The notes beneath the pieces are model-generated. The model was not told the origin of the DNA and did no database searches. It worked only from the letters and a program-made list of their open reading frames with translations. 41,045 bases of DNA. It comes from Bacteroidota bacterium. Lineage in GTDB: Bacteria > Bacteroidota > Bacteroidia > AKYH767-A > OLB10. Positions 8,601 to 16,124 of the stretch are shown piece by piece (position 1 is the stretch's first letter; each line of letters starts with the position of its first letter). The position numbers and the translations under genes were made by a program. The stretch spans positions 1 to 41,045 of the forward strand of contig JAFDWZ010000045.1 of NCBI GenBank assembly GCA_018268195.1. Reading direction: 5' to 3'.

Positions 8601-10472
8601 TTTTTCATACTCATTCTTATCGGTTACGGAATAGATGATATGCCATAGTTGTTGCTCAATTTCTCTCGTTAAAAAATCGGCAGGAACGTTTTCAACTTTT
8701 TCTAAGCGTCTGCGGATTTCGTAACCTGTTTCGTTCATCGGATAGATTTTTGATTCGTCCTTTTCCGAATCGTAAACGTAGTTCCAACGGTATTTGGCAA
8801 TTTCAGCCGTTTGTGCTTTACCTTTTAAATCCTTGAAAAAATATTTTAAAACCTTTTTGTGGTCAACTTCCTTTTCACTCATCAAAAACTCAAATAGTTT
8901 TTCCAAATCTTCGGTAGATTTCAAAAACTCTACTGTTACATCGTTGTCATTAGCCTTTGTATAAATTTTAAGATTATACAACCATTGCCACACTCTAAAT
9001 TCTTGATAGTATGGATTTGATTTTGGAATGACTTTAAAGATTTTCCAAAGTTCTTTTCCGTTTTTATCAAGCATTACTTTTCCATTTTCGTCCTTTAATT
9101 TTCTACTTTCCAAACTACAATTTCCAATACTTGATTTTTGGCTTCGCAACGGACGTTGGTAAAAAATAATATCATCCAAAAACAAATGCACAAAATCATT
9201 TTTACTATTCAGTTGTTTTTGATGTGCTTCGTTGCTTCTGTACAACTCACGAACACAAGCGTTGTATGAATCCTCTGTAAACAATTCGGGTTGTAACACA
9301 ATTTGTTTTTCTAAAATGGCTTTTAATTCATCTTTGTAATACTCACGTTCGATGGTGCGAACTAATTTTCCTCTTATCTTTTGAGTAGGATTTTTAAGTA
9401 ATGTTTCGTAAATGTATGCGCCAACGGTTTTACCACTATTTGTAATTGTAACTTCTGTGCGAGCTTTAATTTTTTTGTAAATTTTATCTTGGTCTTTTTT
9501 ACTCATCAAATTGATTTCATCAAACGAAGGCAAAGGTGTAATCTTACGTTTTTCTTTTCCTGTTATGTCAGTTTTTTTATCTTTTACAATTTTGATATTT
9601 CCATTTTCATCAAGTTCTTCGGTAACTAAAAAATCTTTTTCTGTATCAAGCCATTTGGGTTCGGCTGTGAAGGTTGCAGAATAAGTCCAACCATTGCTTA
9701 ATGTGAGAGTGTACCAAGTTTTTTTATCATTCTTTTTATCAATTTCACCTTTTTCAATTTTGATGATTTTGAGAGGAATAACGTATTCATTTATATTGGT
9801 ATTGGTAACCTCTTCTTCGCCACGCAACTGATAATACCCTCGCTTTTGATTAAAGTTTAAAATCAGCCATGCCAATTCTTCTTTCGAGATTGCTTTTTCA
9901 AGTGCTTTTTTACGCAAATAGTAAATTGTCCAATCGTAAGGTATTTTTACATCTTGTCCTTTTTTATTTTTTCGTTTTAATAAATCAGGTTGCGATTTCT
10001 TAAACTCCGCAATCATTTCTTTAAATGTGGATTGGAAGACAAACTCAAATTTATCTTTTCCGTTTTCTTTTTTTCCGTTCTTCTTCCAAACTAATTTGGT
10101 TTCCATTTCATCTTTAAATTTTCCGAAATGTTTTTCAAAGTCAATATCGTTGGCATAATGTTCGGGTAAAAATCCCAATACGTTTAATACTCTGTGTAAG
10201 CGTTCTCTGCGAAGATGATGGCGTTCATATAATCTTCTCGTTCCTCTGAACTTGGTACGAGCTGCATTTTTTGATATGCCATTACCTAATGCGAAATCGC
10301 TCAGAGGGTCTTTGCTTGCAGAACCACTAGTTGTTGAAACATATCCTTCCATCGGAATAATCCTATTGCCCATTCCAAGTATTTTACCTGTTTTGTTTTC
10401 AAAATCTTGTTCAATCAAACTCCAACCGATAGAGTTTGTTCCTAAATCTAATCCTAAAATTATTTTCTTCAT
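5655..10472 (-). CDS. cas9: CRISPR-associated endonuclease Cas9 (type II-C)
   Basis: RNA-guided double-strand DNA nuclease. The 1605-residue protein is long for II-C but within the large Bacteroidota group. RuvC-I: ILGLDLGTNSIGW with Asp9. Arg-rich bridge helix: about 70-95 (RTKFRGTRRLYERHHLRRER). RuvC-II: IHIELGREM with Glu808. HNH: YQIEHIIPQS with His937, then Asn951 and Asn960. RuvC-III: DHRHHAMDAL with His1132 and Asp1135. Roughly 465 residues follow as the PAM-interacting region; it contains LCPDCPYLSPNDLVYVPT with a lone CxxC pair (1423/1426). All nuclease residues are present, so it should be active. The ATG at 10472 gives the standard MKKIILGLDLG start. The nucleotidyltransferase gene follows directly and the tracrRNA gene is divergent from its start. 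Confidence 0.98.
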   Translation of the reverse strand: MKKIILGLDLGTNSIGWSLIEQDFENKTGKILGMGNRIIPMEGYVSTTSGSASKDPLSDFALGNGISKNAARTKFRGTRRLYERHHLRRERLHRVLNVLGFLPEHYANDIDFEKHFGKFKDEMETKLVWKKNGKKENGKDKFEFVFQSTFKEMIAEFKKSQPDLLKRKNKKGQDVKIPYDWTIYYLRKKALEKAISKEELAWLILNFNQKRGYYQLRGEEEVTNTNINEYVIPLKIIKIEKGEIDKKNDKKTWYTLTLSNGWTYSATFTAEPKWLDTEKDFLVTEELDENGNIKIVKDKKTDITGKEKRKITPLPSFDEINLMSKKDQDKIYKKIKARTEVTITNSGKTVGAYIYETLLKNPTQKIRGKLVRTIEREYYKDELKAILEKQIVLQPELFTEDSYNACVRELYRSNEAHQKQLNSKNDFVHLFLDDIIFYQRPLRSQKSSIGNCSLESRKLKDENGKVMLDKNGKELWKIFKVIPKSNPYYQEFRVWQWLYNLKIYTKANDNDVTVEFLKSTEDLEKLFEFLMSEKEVDHKKVLKYFFKDLKGKAQTAEIAKYRWNYVYDSEKDESKIYPMNETGYEIRRRLEKVENVPADFLTREIEQQLWHIIYSVTDKNEYEKALKTFAVKYKLDETSFSEEFRKFKPFPSEYGAYSQKAIKKLLPLMRLGKNQWNENEITGAVINRANSISERLKTIKEEKEIENIADDDIPKQILKSFFGVSNLTQGLRLYQASYLVYGRHSEAADIGKWNSVEDLKTYLNEFKQHSLRNPIVEQVITETLRVVKDIWEKYGNGAKDFFDEIHIELGREMKNTADERKRLTNVVTDNENTNQRIKLLLMELKNDSNIENVREYSPMQQEILKIYEDGVLNSGIEIPDDVSEIIKKFKENDTKKQPTKTEINRYKLWLEQKYRSPYTGEIIPLSKLFTTAYQIEHIIPQSRYFDDSLSNKVICEAAVNGLKGNQLGLEFIKNYFGQKVTVNGNKEVTISTEDQYKKFVEEHYAKNKAKRAKLLLEDIPEKMISRQLNDTRYISKFVSQILSNIVRENQNDDGVNSKNIIPGNGKITDKLKQDWGLNDVWNGLILPRFERMNKLTNSTVFTTKNKSGHTIPAIPFELSKGFQKKRLDHRHHAMDALVIACATRDHVNLLNNQSAKSDNSRYDLQNKLRNKEKWIDKDGKERDKFTEFKKPWQNFTVDAKSELENIVVSFKQNLRVINKATNHYEKIQNGKKVEVEQKGVNWAIRKSMHKDTVSGKVELPRIKVPKGKILTATRKSIDTSFDLKTIESITDTGIQKILKNYLKAKDNNPELAFSPEGIEDMNKNISQYNNGKPHQPIYKARIFELGSKFQVGQKGSKKEKYVEAAKGTNLFFAVYEYEEFDKKENKHVKKRSFETIPLNIVIERQKQGLSSVPEINAEGYKLCPDCPYLSPNDLVYVPTKEEIDNNAKIDFCNLTREQMKNIYKTVSFSGSQCFFVRQDVATSIVNKAEFSTLNKMEKSIDDVMIKEACIKLNVDRLGNISLNKKTYTNTIAQSSHEISEPESLYNKMSLKLFDSFEEMEDDQLKQFASLTPEELLRNHKALSMAAYGIKDEALLNKTDRKIKFD

Positions 10473-10474
10473 GT

Positions 10475-10506
10475 TTTGTATTTTTATTAAGTTATTTCTA
10501 TTATTG
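10475..10506 (+). promoter_or_regulatory. Predicted tracrRNA promoter
   Basis: TTTG at 10475-10478, a 20-nt gap, then TATTATTG at 10499-10506, one mismatch from the Bacteroidota -7 consensus TAnnTTTG. The expected start near 10512-10514 coincides with the first base of the anti-repeat. The -33 element lies directly upstream of the cas9 start codon on the opposite strand, so cas9 leader and tracrRNA transcription overlap head to head. Confidence 0.65.
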
Positions 10507-10511
10507 CATCA

Positions 10512-10597
10512 GAAATTCAAAAAGCAAATCACAATAAGGATTATTCCGTTGTGAAAACATTTAAAGCGGTCCCCAGCAATGAGGGATCGTTTTTTTT
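10512..10597 (+). ncRNA. tracrRNA: tracrRNA
   Basis: Trans-activating RNA that pairs with crRNA repeats and loads Cas9. The anti-repeat at 10512-10535 reads GAAATTC, then AAAAAGC, then AAATCACAAT. It pairs with repeat positions 1-10 (first pair G-U), has one A-C mismatch, then positions 12-15, a small internal bulge, and positions 17-23. A nexus-like hairpin follows (GGA-TTAT-TCC, 10538-10547), then GTTGTGAAAACATTTAAA, a stretch I recall as typical of Bacteroidota II-C tracrRNAs. The terminator stem is CGGTCCC/GGGATCG (10567-10573 with 10583-10589) followed by eight T. Length is about 85 nt, divergent from cas9. Confidence 0.93.
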
Positions 10598-10803
10598 CAT
10601 CATACGCTCTCAGAAAAATTCCTTTATTCATAATTTTCCGGTTTCATTTCGTCCCCTAAAGAAAAGAAATTTCGTTTAATTTTAAAAACGTTTTCTGTTA
10701 TTTCTGAAAAGTATCATTTTCAAATGGTTCAAGTGCATTTGTTTGCGTAATTCTGATTTCATAAAGCAAATCTTTTCTTTGCATAATCATTTATACTTCA
10801 AAA
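10598..10803. other. Intergenic region without a recognised gene
   Basis: This AT-rich stretch lies between the tracrRNA terminator and the next coding start. A TTTCTTTG (10774-10781) 22 nt before the GTG at 10804 resembles a -7 element with one mismatch; no good -33 partner is visible. I see no open frame, repeat or structured RNA. Confidence 0.5.
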
Positions 10804-12642
10804 GTGTTTTCAAATTCAAGGTGCGGTGCTGTAATCTGCAGAATAATATTTCTGTTGTGTTGTATGTTTTTTCTGAATGGTAAGTTACTTGCACAAACCG
10901 ATAGTGTAAAGAAATCACAACAGTTGTATCAGCAGATAGAAAGGAAGACTTCAGGCAATCGTTACCTGAAACAATTTTACCGTCTTTTATTCAGGCCTGC
11001 AGGCCGAGCCGTAAAACAAAGCAATACGGAGGCTGTGGATTTTCAAAACCCTGCTTTGCAGGATTTGCCCGTTGGCAATATTCATGTCATTGTTTATGAT
11101 CCTTTCGGATATTCGCTGAGTGACACGCTGAGGCGACCTTCAGGGTTTCTTGCTTCGGCAGGAAATTTTATCCATAAAAAAACTACAAGAAAACAAATCC
11201 TCGGCATGCTCAGAGTTTTGCCGGGCGAACCTTATGACTCATTGCATATTCAAGAATCGGAAAGGCTTATCAGAAAACAGATTTATGTTAGAGATGTTAA
11301 ATTTTTACCTCATAAAAACGACAGCACGGGAGCGGTGGACTTGGATGTGTACGTGCTGGATGCATGGAGCCTGATTGTTACGGGAAGCACTTCTGAAACA
11401 TCTTCGCGCATTGGAATTTCGGAGAGAAATTTCGCAGGTATGGGTCATGCTTTTGAGAATTCGTATAAGTGGTATTACAACAGAAAGGCAGATGTGTACG
11501 AAACAAGTTATATGGTTCCGGACATTCTTAGTACCTATATTATGGCTAAAGTAGCCTACACCTATGATGCTTATAATGGTGAAAATAAGAGCATCATTGT
11601 GGAGCGGCCTTTTTACTCATACGATACCCGTCTTGCCGGTGGCGCGGCCTACAATCAGAATTATGTAAAGGCGCACTATTTGTTTAACGACACTACTCAG
11701 TTGACTGCCTATCGCCAGAACACTACTGATGTGTGGGTAGGTTATGCCATGAAACTGATGAAAGGTAATGCTGCTTATGAGCGCGGTTCACGTCTGGTGA
11801 CAACAGTACGTATGTACAGCGAGCAATATCCGCTGTTGCCCGCATCGCTGTATGATACATTGGGAATTTACACCAATCAGAATTTTTATCTTGCCGGAAT
11901 AGGATATTCTTCACGTATTTACAATACAGATCAATATTTGTTCAAATATGGTCAGACGGAAGATGTGCCGTCAGGGAGAATGTTGGGATGCACCATAGGC
12001 TATCGCGAAAAAAACGGAAGCGGTACATGGTATGCCGGTGTTATTGGAGGTATTGGTGATTATACTCCTTTGGGTTACTTCAGTGCAATTGGGCAGTATG
12101 GAACTTATTTTTACGAAGCTAATGCACGCGAATCAACCGTGAAATTAAATGGCAGCTATTTCACCCCGTTGCTCCGTGCAGGAAAATGGAAACTCAGGCA
12201 GTTTTTCCGCATGGAATCTGTAATCGGTATTGACAGGGTATCGAAAGAAGTAATTACTTTTAAAGATGAACTGAACGGGTTTGATAGCTACCCTTATGGC
12301 ACCGGCAGAATAACCATGTCTTTTCAAACTCAATCTTATGCACCGGTTGATTTTTATGGTTTCAGATTTGGGCCTTATCTGGTAGCTTCATTTGGAATGT
12401 TGGGTGAAAACGGCAAAGCATTTTCAAGAAGTCGTATATATTCATTATTCGGCTTGGGCTTGCTTATCCGAAATGACTTTCTGGCACTCAGTAACTTTCA
12501 GCTAAGCTTTGCTTTCTATCCTGATTTGCCGGGTAAGGGCATGGATGTTTTTAAGTACAATCCGCTGCGAAGCAGTAATTTCAGTCTTCAGGATTTCGAC
12601 CTTGAAAAGCCATCAACAGTAGAATTGATTCAGAATAACTGA
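10804..12642 (+). CDS. Omp85/BamA-like outer-membrane protein with one POTRA domain
   Basis: 612 residues. A hydrophobic signal sequence (about 11-30, ending KLLAQ) is followed by a charged linker. A POTRA-like segment (about 91-187) contains TTRKQILGMLRVLPGEPYDSLHIQESERLIRKQ in reduced form: the helix, the GEPY turn and a closing strand DLDVYVLDAWSLIV. The remaining 420 residues are alternating aromatic/polar strands of a beta-barrel (surface-antigen type). Members of this superfamily insert or export outer-membrane proteins or lipids; the role here is not known. The start is GTG at 10804; no better in-frame ATG precedes the signal peptide. Confidence 0.7.
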   Translation: MFSNSRCGAVICRIIFLLCCMFFLNGKLLAQTDSVKKSQQLYQQIERKTSGNRYLKQFYRLLFRPAGRAVKQSNTEAVDFQNPALQDLPVGNIHVIVYDPFGYSLSDTLRRPSGFLASAGNFIHKKTTRKQILGMLRVLPGEPYDSLHIQESERLIRKQIYVRDVKFLPHKNDSTGAVDLDVYVLDAWSLIVTGSTSETSSRIGISERNFAGMGHAFENSYKWYYNRKADVYETSYMVPDILSTYIMAKVAYTYDAYNGENKSIIVERPFYSYDTRLAGGAAYNQNYVKAHYLFNDTTQLTAYRQNTTDVWVGYAMKLMKGNAAYERGSRLVTTVRMYSEQYPLLPASLYDTLGIYTNQNFYLAGIGYSSRIYNTDQYLFKYGQTEDVPSGRMLGCTIGYREKNGSGTWYAGVIGGIGDYTPLGYFSAIGQYGTYFYEANARESTVKLNGSYFTPLLRAGKWKLRQFFRMESVIGIDRVSKEVITFKDELNGFDSYPYGTGRITMSFQTQSYAPVDFYGFRFGPYLVASFGMLGENGKAFSRSRIYSLFGLGLLIRNDFLALSNFQLSFAFYPDLPGKGMDVFKYNPLRSSNFSLQDFDLEKPSTVELIQNN

Positions 12643-12690
12643 TGAAAATTAGTTATCAGGTTTTACTGCAGTTACGGTTCAGCGATTCAC

Positions 12691-12698
12691 TATCTTTG
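12691..12698 (+). promoter_or_regulatory. -7 promoter element (TATCTTTG) of the T9SS cargo operon
   Basis: A perfect TAnnTTTG match lies 17 nt upstream of the ATG at 12716, giving a leader of about 10-15 nt. No convincing -33 element is seen at the usual distance. It probably drives the genes from 12716 to 18095. Confidence 0.5.
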
Positions 12699-12715
12699 TT
12701 TACTTTCGCACAAGT

Positions 12716-15094
12716 ATGAGCATTGGAAATATTTTCAGAAGGTTTGTTGTTTTTGTGTTGTGCTTGATGTGTTTTTCACAGGCTATGGCTACACACATTG
12801 TTGGTGGTGAAATTTATTACGATAATTTAGGTAACAACAATTACCGCATCACCATGATTATCTACCGTGATTGTTACAATGGTGTTCCTCCATTCGACAA
12901 TCCGGCCTCTATAGGTATTTATGATCAAAATAATAATCTGGTTCGGCAACTTGCAGTAAATGTAAATCCTGATTCCGTACTTATTCCTCCCACCATTAAC
13001 AATCCTTGTTTTATTCCGCCTACCAACATTTGTTACCGCAAAGCGTATTATTCTTTTATTGTAAATCTGCCTCCCACTTCGGGAACTTATTATATCGCTT
13101 ATCAGCGTTGTTGCAGAAATAATTCGATTAACAACATTCTGAATCCCGATCAGACCGGTGCAACCTACGTTGGCGAAATCAAAACCAGTAGTTTTTTTCC
13201 CAATTCAAGCCCTCGATTCAATGCATTACCTCCTCCATTTGCCTGTCTCAATTATCCACTGGTATTTGATCATTCGGCAACCGACCCTGATGGCGACAGC
13301 ATACGTTATACTTTATGCACTCCATTGATAGGAGGTGATACTCTGAATCCTGCTCCTGTACCACCTGCTCCTCCTCCTTACAACAATGTGATTTTTGTTC
13401 CGCCTTATGGAGTGAATAATATGCTGAATGGTACTCCCGGTATTCAGCCGTTGAGCATTGACTCCATTACCGGTTTGCTCACGGCAACACCTAATACCTA
13501 TGGACAATTTGTAATTGGTGTTTGTGCAAAGGAATATCGCAATAATATTTATCTGGGCGAAACAAGAAGAGATTATCAGCTGAATGTAGTGCCTTGCCCT
13601 TCCTTGGTGGTAGCTGCATTTTTAAATCCGATAACCAGTTGTGGAAGCAATACAGTATCATTTCAAAACGGAAGTTTTGGTGCGGGAGCATTTCACTGGG
13701 ATTTTGGAGTTCCTGGTGCAACGGATGATACTTCCAACGCTGTTAACCCTGTGTTTACTTATCCCGATACGGGAACTTATACGGTTACACTTTTGGCTTA
13801 TTCCAATTTTAATCTCAACTGCGCAGATACCATTACCGGTATTGTGAATGTACGTCCGGAAATGATTGCAGATTTTACTTTTGCTAAAGACTATTGCACG
13901 AATCAGTTTCAATTTAATGATACCATTCTCACAGCATTTAATCCTTCAAATGTTTCTTACAGCTGGAATTTTGGAGATAATTCATCTTCTTCGGTGCATA
14001 ACCCCCAGCATACTTATTCATCGGCCGGGAATTATAACGTTACACTGATAGCATCTTCAGATGGATGTAAGGATACTGTTGTAAAAACGGTAACGGCATT
14101 GCCGCTGTTATCGGCAACAACAAAGGTTATTGAAGGCATTTCATGTGCAGGTATGTGTGACGCCTCAGGAAATATTCAGGTGGTAAATAACCAGGGACCT
14201 TTTACCATTCAATGGACCAATCCGCCAGGGCAAACCAATGACACTATCAGCAATCTGTGCAGCGGGGTTTATAACGCTGTAGTCACCGATTCGGCAGGAT
14301 GTACAGCAGCTGCCACACTTACCATTACTGAACCATCACCGCTTAGTCAAAGTGTTTTATCAACTCCTGATTATTGCAAAGGTCTGTGCATAGGTACTGC
14401 TTCAGCGCAGGTCAGTGGCGGTACAACACCTTACAATTATAACTGGAGCAATAGCAGCACAACTTCTTCAATTCAGAATTTATGTGCAGGTAATTATACA
14501 GTTACGGTTACAGATGCTCATGGTTGCACATTACCACCTGTTACAGTTACGGTAGTTTATTCTGATTCAATTCCGCCACTTACGGTTACTCCTGATTCAT
14601 CTGTAATTTATTTAGGGCAAAGTGTGAACCTGCAGGCTACCGTTGCTTCCAATTATACTTATAGCTGGCAACCTTCTGCATTTTTAAATAACAGCGCAAT
14701 TGCCAACCCCGTTAGCACGCCCACACAGGATGTGCAGTATGTGCTTACCATTACCGATCAGTTAGGATGTACCAACAGTGATACGTCTTTTATTAAAGTG
14801 ATTATTTACATTTGTGATGAACCTGAAATTTATATCCCCAATGCCTTTTCACCTAATGATGATCAGAAAAATGATGTGGTGTATGTTTACGGAGGACAGA
14901 TAAAAGAACTGCTGTTCCGTATTTATGACAGATGGGGAGAGAAAGTATTTGAAACAACCACACCCGGTGAAGGATGGGATGGAACCTATAAAGGGAAAAA
15001 AGTGATGCCGGGAGTATTTGTGTATTATGTGGAGGCAACATGCTACAATAATGAAAAGTTTTTCAAAAAAGGAAATATCACGGTTATACATTAA
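12716..15094 (+). CDS. Large secreted PKD-domain protein with T9SS type B sorting domain
   Basis: 792 residues, predicted to be exported by Sec and then by type IX secretion to the cell surface. A signal peptide (1 to about 25) ends in SQAMA. The N-terminal part starts ATHIVGGEIYYDNLGNNNYRI, common in large Bacteroidota surface proteins. Two PKD-like domains are marked by FHWDFGVPGA and YSWNFGDNSS with HTYSSAGNYNVTL. Two SprB-like repeats follow, each with a Cys-rich C-x-DxxG motif and a P-Y/F-x-I/Y-x-W strand. The last 90 residues (IYIPNAFSPNDDQKND to the end, with YDRWGEKVFE and GWDGTYKGK) are the gliding-motility-associated C-terminal domain. The porP/sprF-like gene starts 3 nt after the stop, the usual pairing for type B cargo. 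Confidence 0.92.
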   Translation: MSIGNIFRRFVVFVLCLMCFSQAMATHIVGGEIYYDNLGNNNYRITMIIYRDCYNGVPPFDNPASIGIYDQNNNLVRQLAVNVNPDSVLIPPTINNPCFIPPTNICYRKAYYSFIVNLPPTSGTYYIAYQRCCRNNSINNILNPDQTGATYVGEIKTSSFFPNSSPRFNALPPPFACLNYPLVFDHSATDPDGDSIRYTLCTPLIGGDTLNPAPVPPAPPPYNNVIFVPPYGVNNMLNGTPGIQPLSIDSITGLLTATPNTYGQFVIGVCAKEYRNNIYLGETRRDYQLNVVPCPSLVVAAFLNPITSCGSNTVSFQNGSFGAGAFHWDFGVPGATDDTSNAVNPVFTYPDTGTYTVTLLAYSNFNLNCADTITGIVNVRPEMIADFTFAKDYCTNQFQFNDTILTAFNPSNVSYSWNFGDNSSSSVHNPQHTYSSAGNYNVTLIASSDGCKDTVVKTVTALPLLSATTKVIEGISCAGMCDASGNIQVVNNQGPFTIQWTNPPGQTNDTISNLCSGVYNAVVTDSAGCTAAATLTITEPSPLSQSVLSTPDYCKGLCIGTASAQVSGGTTPYNYNWSNSSTTSSIQNLCAGNYTVTVTDAHGCTLPPVTVTVVYSDSIPPLTVTPDSSVIYLGQSVNLQATVASNYTYSWQPSAFLNNSAIANPVSTPTQDVQYVLTITDQLGCTNSDTSFIKVIIYICDEPEIYIPNAFSPNDDQKNDVVYVYGGQIKELLFRIYDRWGEKVFETTTPGEGWDGTYKGKKVMPGVFVYYVEATCYNNEKFFKKGNITVIH

Positions 15095-15097
15095 GGC

Positions 15098-16102
15098 ATG
15101 AAAAAAGTATTCCTACATATAGCCATCGTTTTTCTTTTTGCTGAATTTGCTTCAGCGCAGGATGTGCATTTTTCACAGTTTGATTTTTCACCTTTGCATC
15201 AAAGTGCAGCCAACACCGGAAACTTCAATGGCGACTATCGTTTCACAGCCATTCACCGCAATCAGTATCGTTCCGTTACCGTTCCGTATAAATCGGTAGG
15301 TGCTTCATTGGATATGAATCACAAACTTACGGATGATAAAATGAGTTACTGGAGTTCAGGACTTATGTTTGAGCAGGATAAGACAGGCGATGCCGGTTAT
15401 TCTACGCTCGATATAGAACTATCCGTAGCATGGAACAAATTTTTGGACAATGATAAAAAGCATCGCATCACAATAGGTCTGCAACCCGGATGGTTTCAGA
15501 ATGGATTGAATTTTTCAGAACTCTATTTCGGTAATCAGTATGATAACGGCAGTTTCAATTCCAATTTACCAAACAATGAAAATCCTGAAGAGACTAAACA
15601 CAGTAATTTTAATCTGAATGCCGGTTTGGGATATAAGTACATATTTTCTGAAATGTCGGATATGCAACTGGTGTTAGGGTTTAATCATCTTAACAAACCC
15701 AACCTTTCATATTATGGCGATAAATCACCACTGAACATGCGATTTACAGCACTTGCGCTGTTTGATATACGTATGAGTGAACGAATTTTTATTCATCCGC
15801 AGTTGTTGTATTACAACCAGAATAAATTTAATCAGATTAACGGGGGAGCTAACGTTACTTTCCATTCAGCCGACACAAAAGATTATCGTTTCACAGGCGG
15901 AGTATTTTATCGTAATAAGGATGCCATCATAGGAAGACTGGGTGCAGGATATAACAACCTGGATATTGGTTTTGCTTATGATTTTAATATTTCAGATTTA
16001 AAGCGTGCAAGCAATGGAAGAGGAGCTTATGAGATTGCACTTACCTATATTATCCATACGGTGAAGCCACTGCAAAAAAATCCGCCTTGCCCGGTTTACT
16101 AA
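15098..16102 (+). CDS. PorP/SprF family type IX secretion membrane protein
   Basis: 334 residues. A signal peptide (MKKVFLHIAIVFLFAEFASAQ) is followed by the family hallmark DVHFSQFDFSPLHQSAANTGNFNGDYRF and an outer-membrane beta-barrel rich in aromatic strands. PorP/SprF proteins help secrete or anchor type B cargo at the surface; the gene directly downstream of such a cargo gene suggests it is that protein's own partner. It is separated by 3 nt from the cargo gene and by 22 nt from the next gene. Confidence 0.93.
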   Translation: MKKVFLHIAIVFLFAEFASAQDVHFSQFDFSPLHQSAANTGNFNGDYRFTAIHRNQYRSVTVPYKSVGASLDMNHKLTDDKMSYWSSGLMFEQDKTGDAGYSTLDIELSVAWNKFLDNDKKHRITIGLQPGWFQNGLNFSELYFGNQYDNGSFNSNLPNNENPEETKHSNFNLNAGLGYKYIFSEMSDMQLVLGFNHLNKPNLSYYGDKSPLNMRFTALALFDIRMSERIFIHPQLLYYNQNKFNQINGGANVTFHSADTKDYRFTGGVFYRNKDAIIGRLGAGYNNLDIGFAYDFNISDLKRASNGRGAYEIALTYIIHTVKPLQKNPPCPVY

Positions 16103-16124
16103 TTTTAAATAATAACGGAGATAA

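Noticed and set aside
5759..8634. Several + strand open frames of 60-112 codons within cas9
   Set aside because: All are antisense shadows of cas9, with low-complexity hydrophobic translations and no start signals.
10546..10558. CGTTGTGAAAAC as a possible stray repeat
   Set aside because: It belongs to the tracrRNA body between nexus and terminator.
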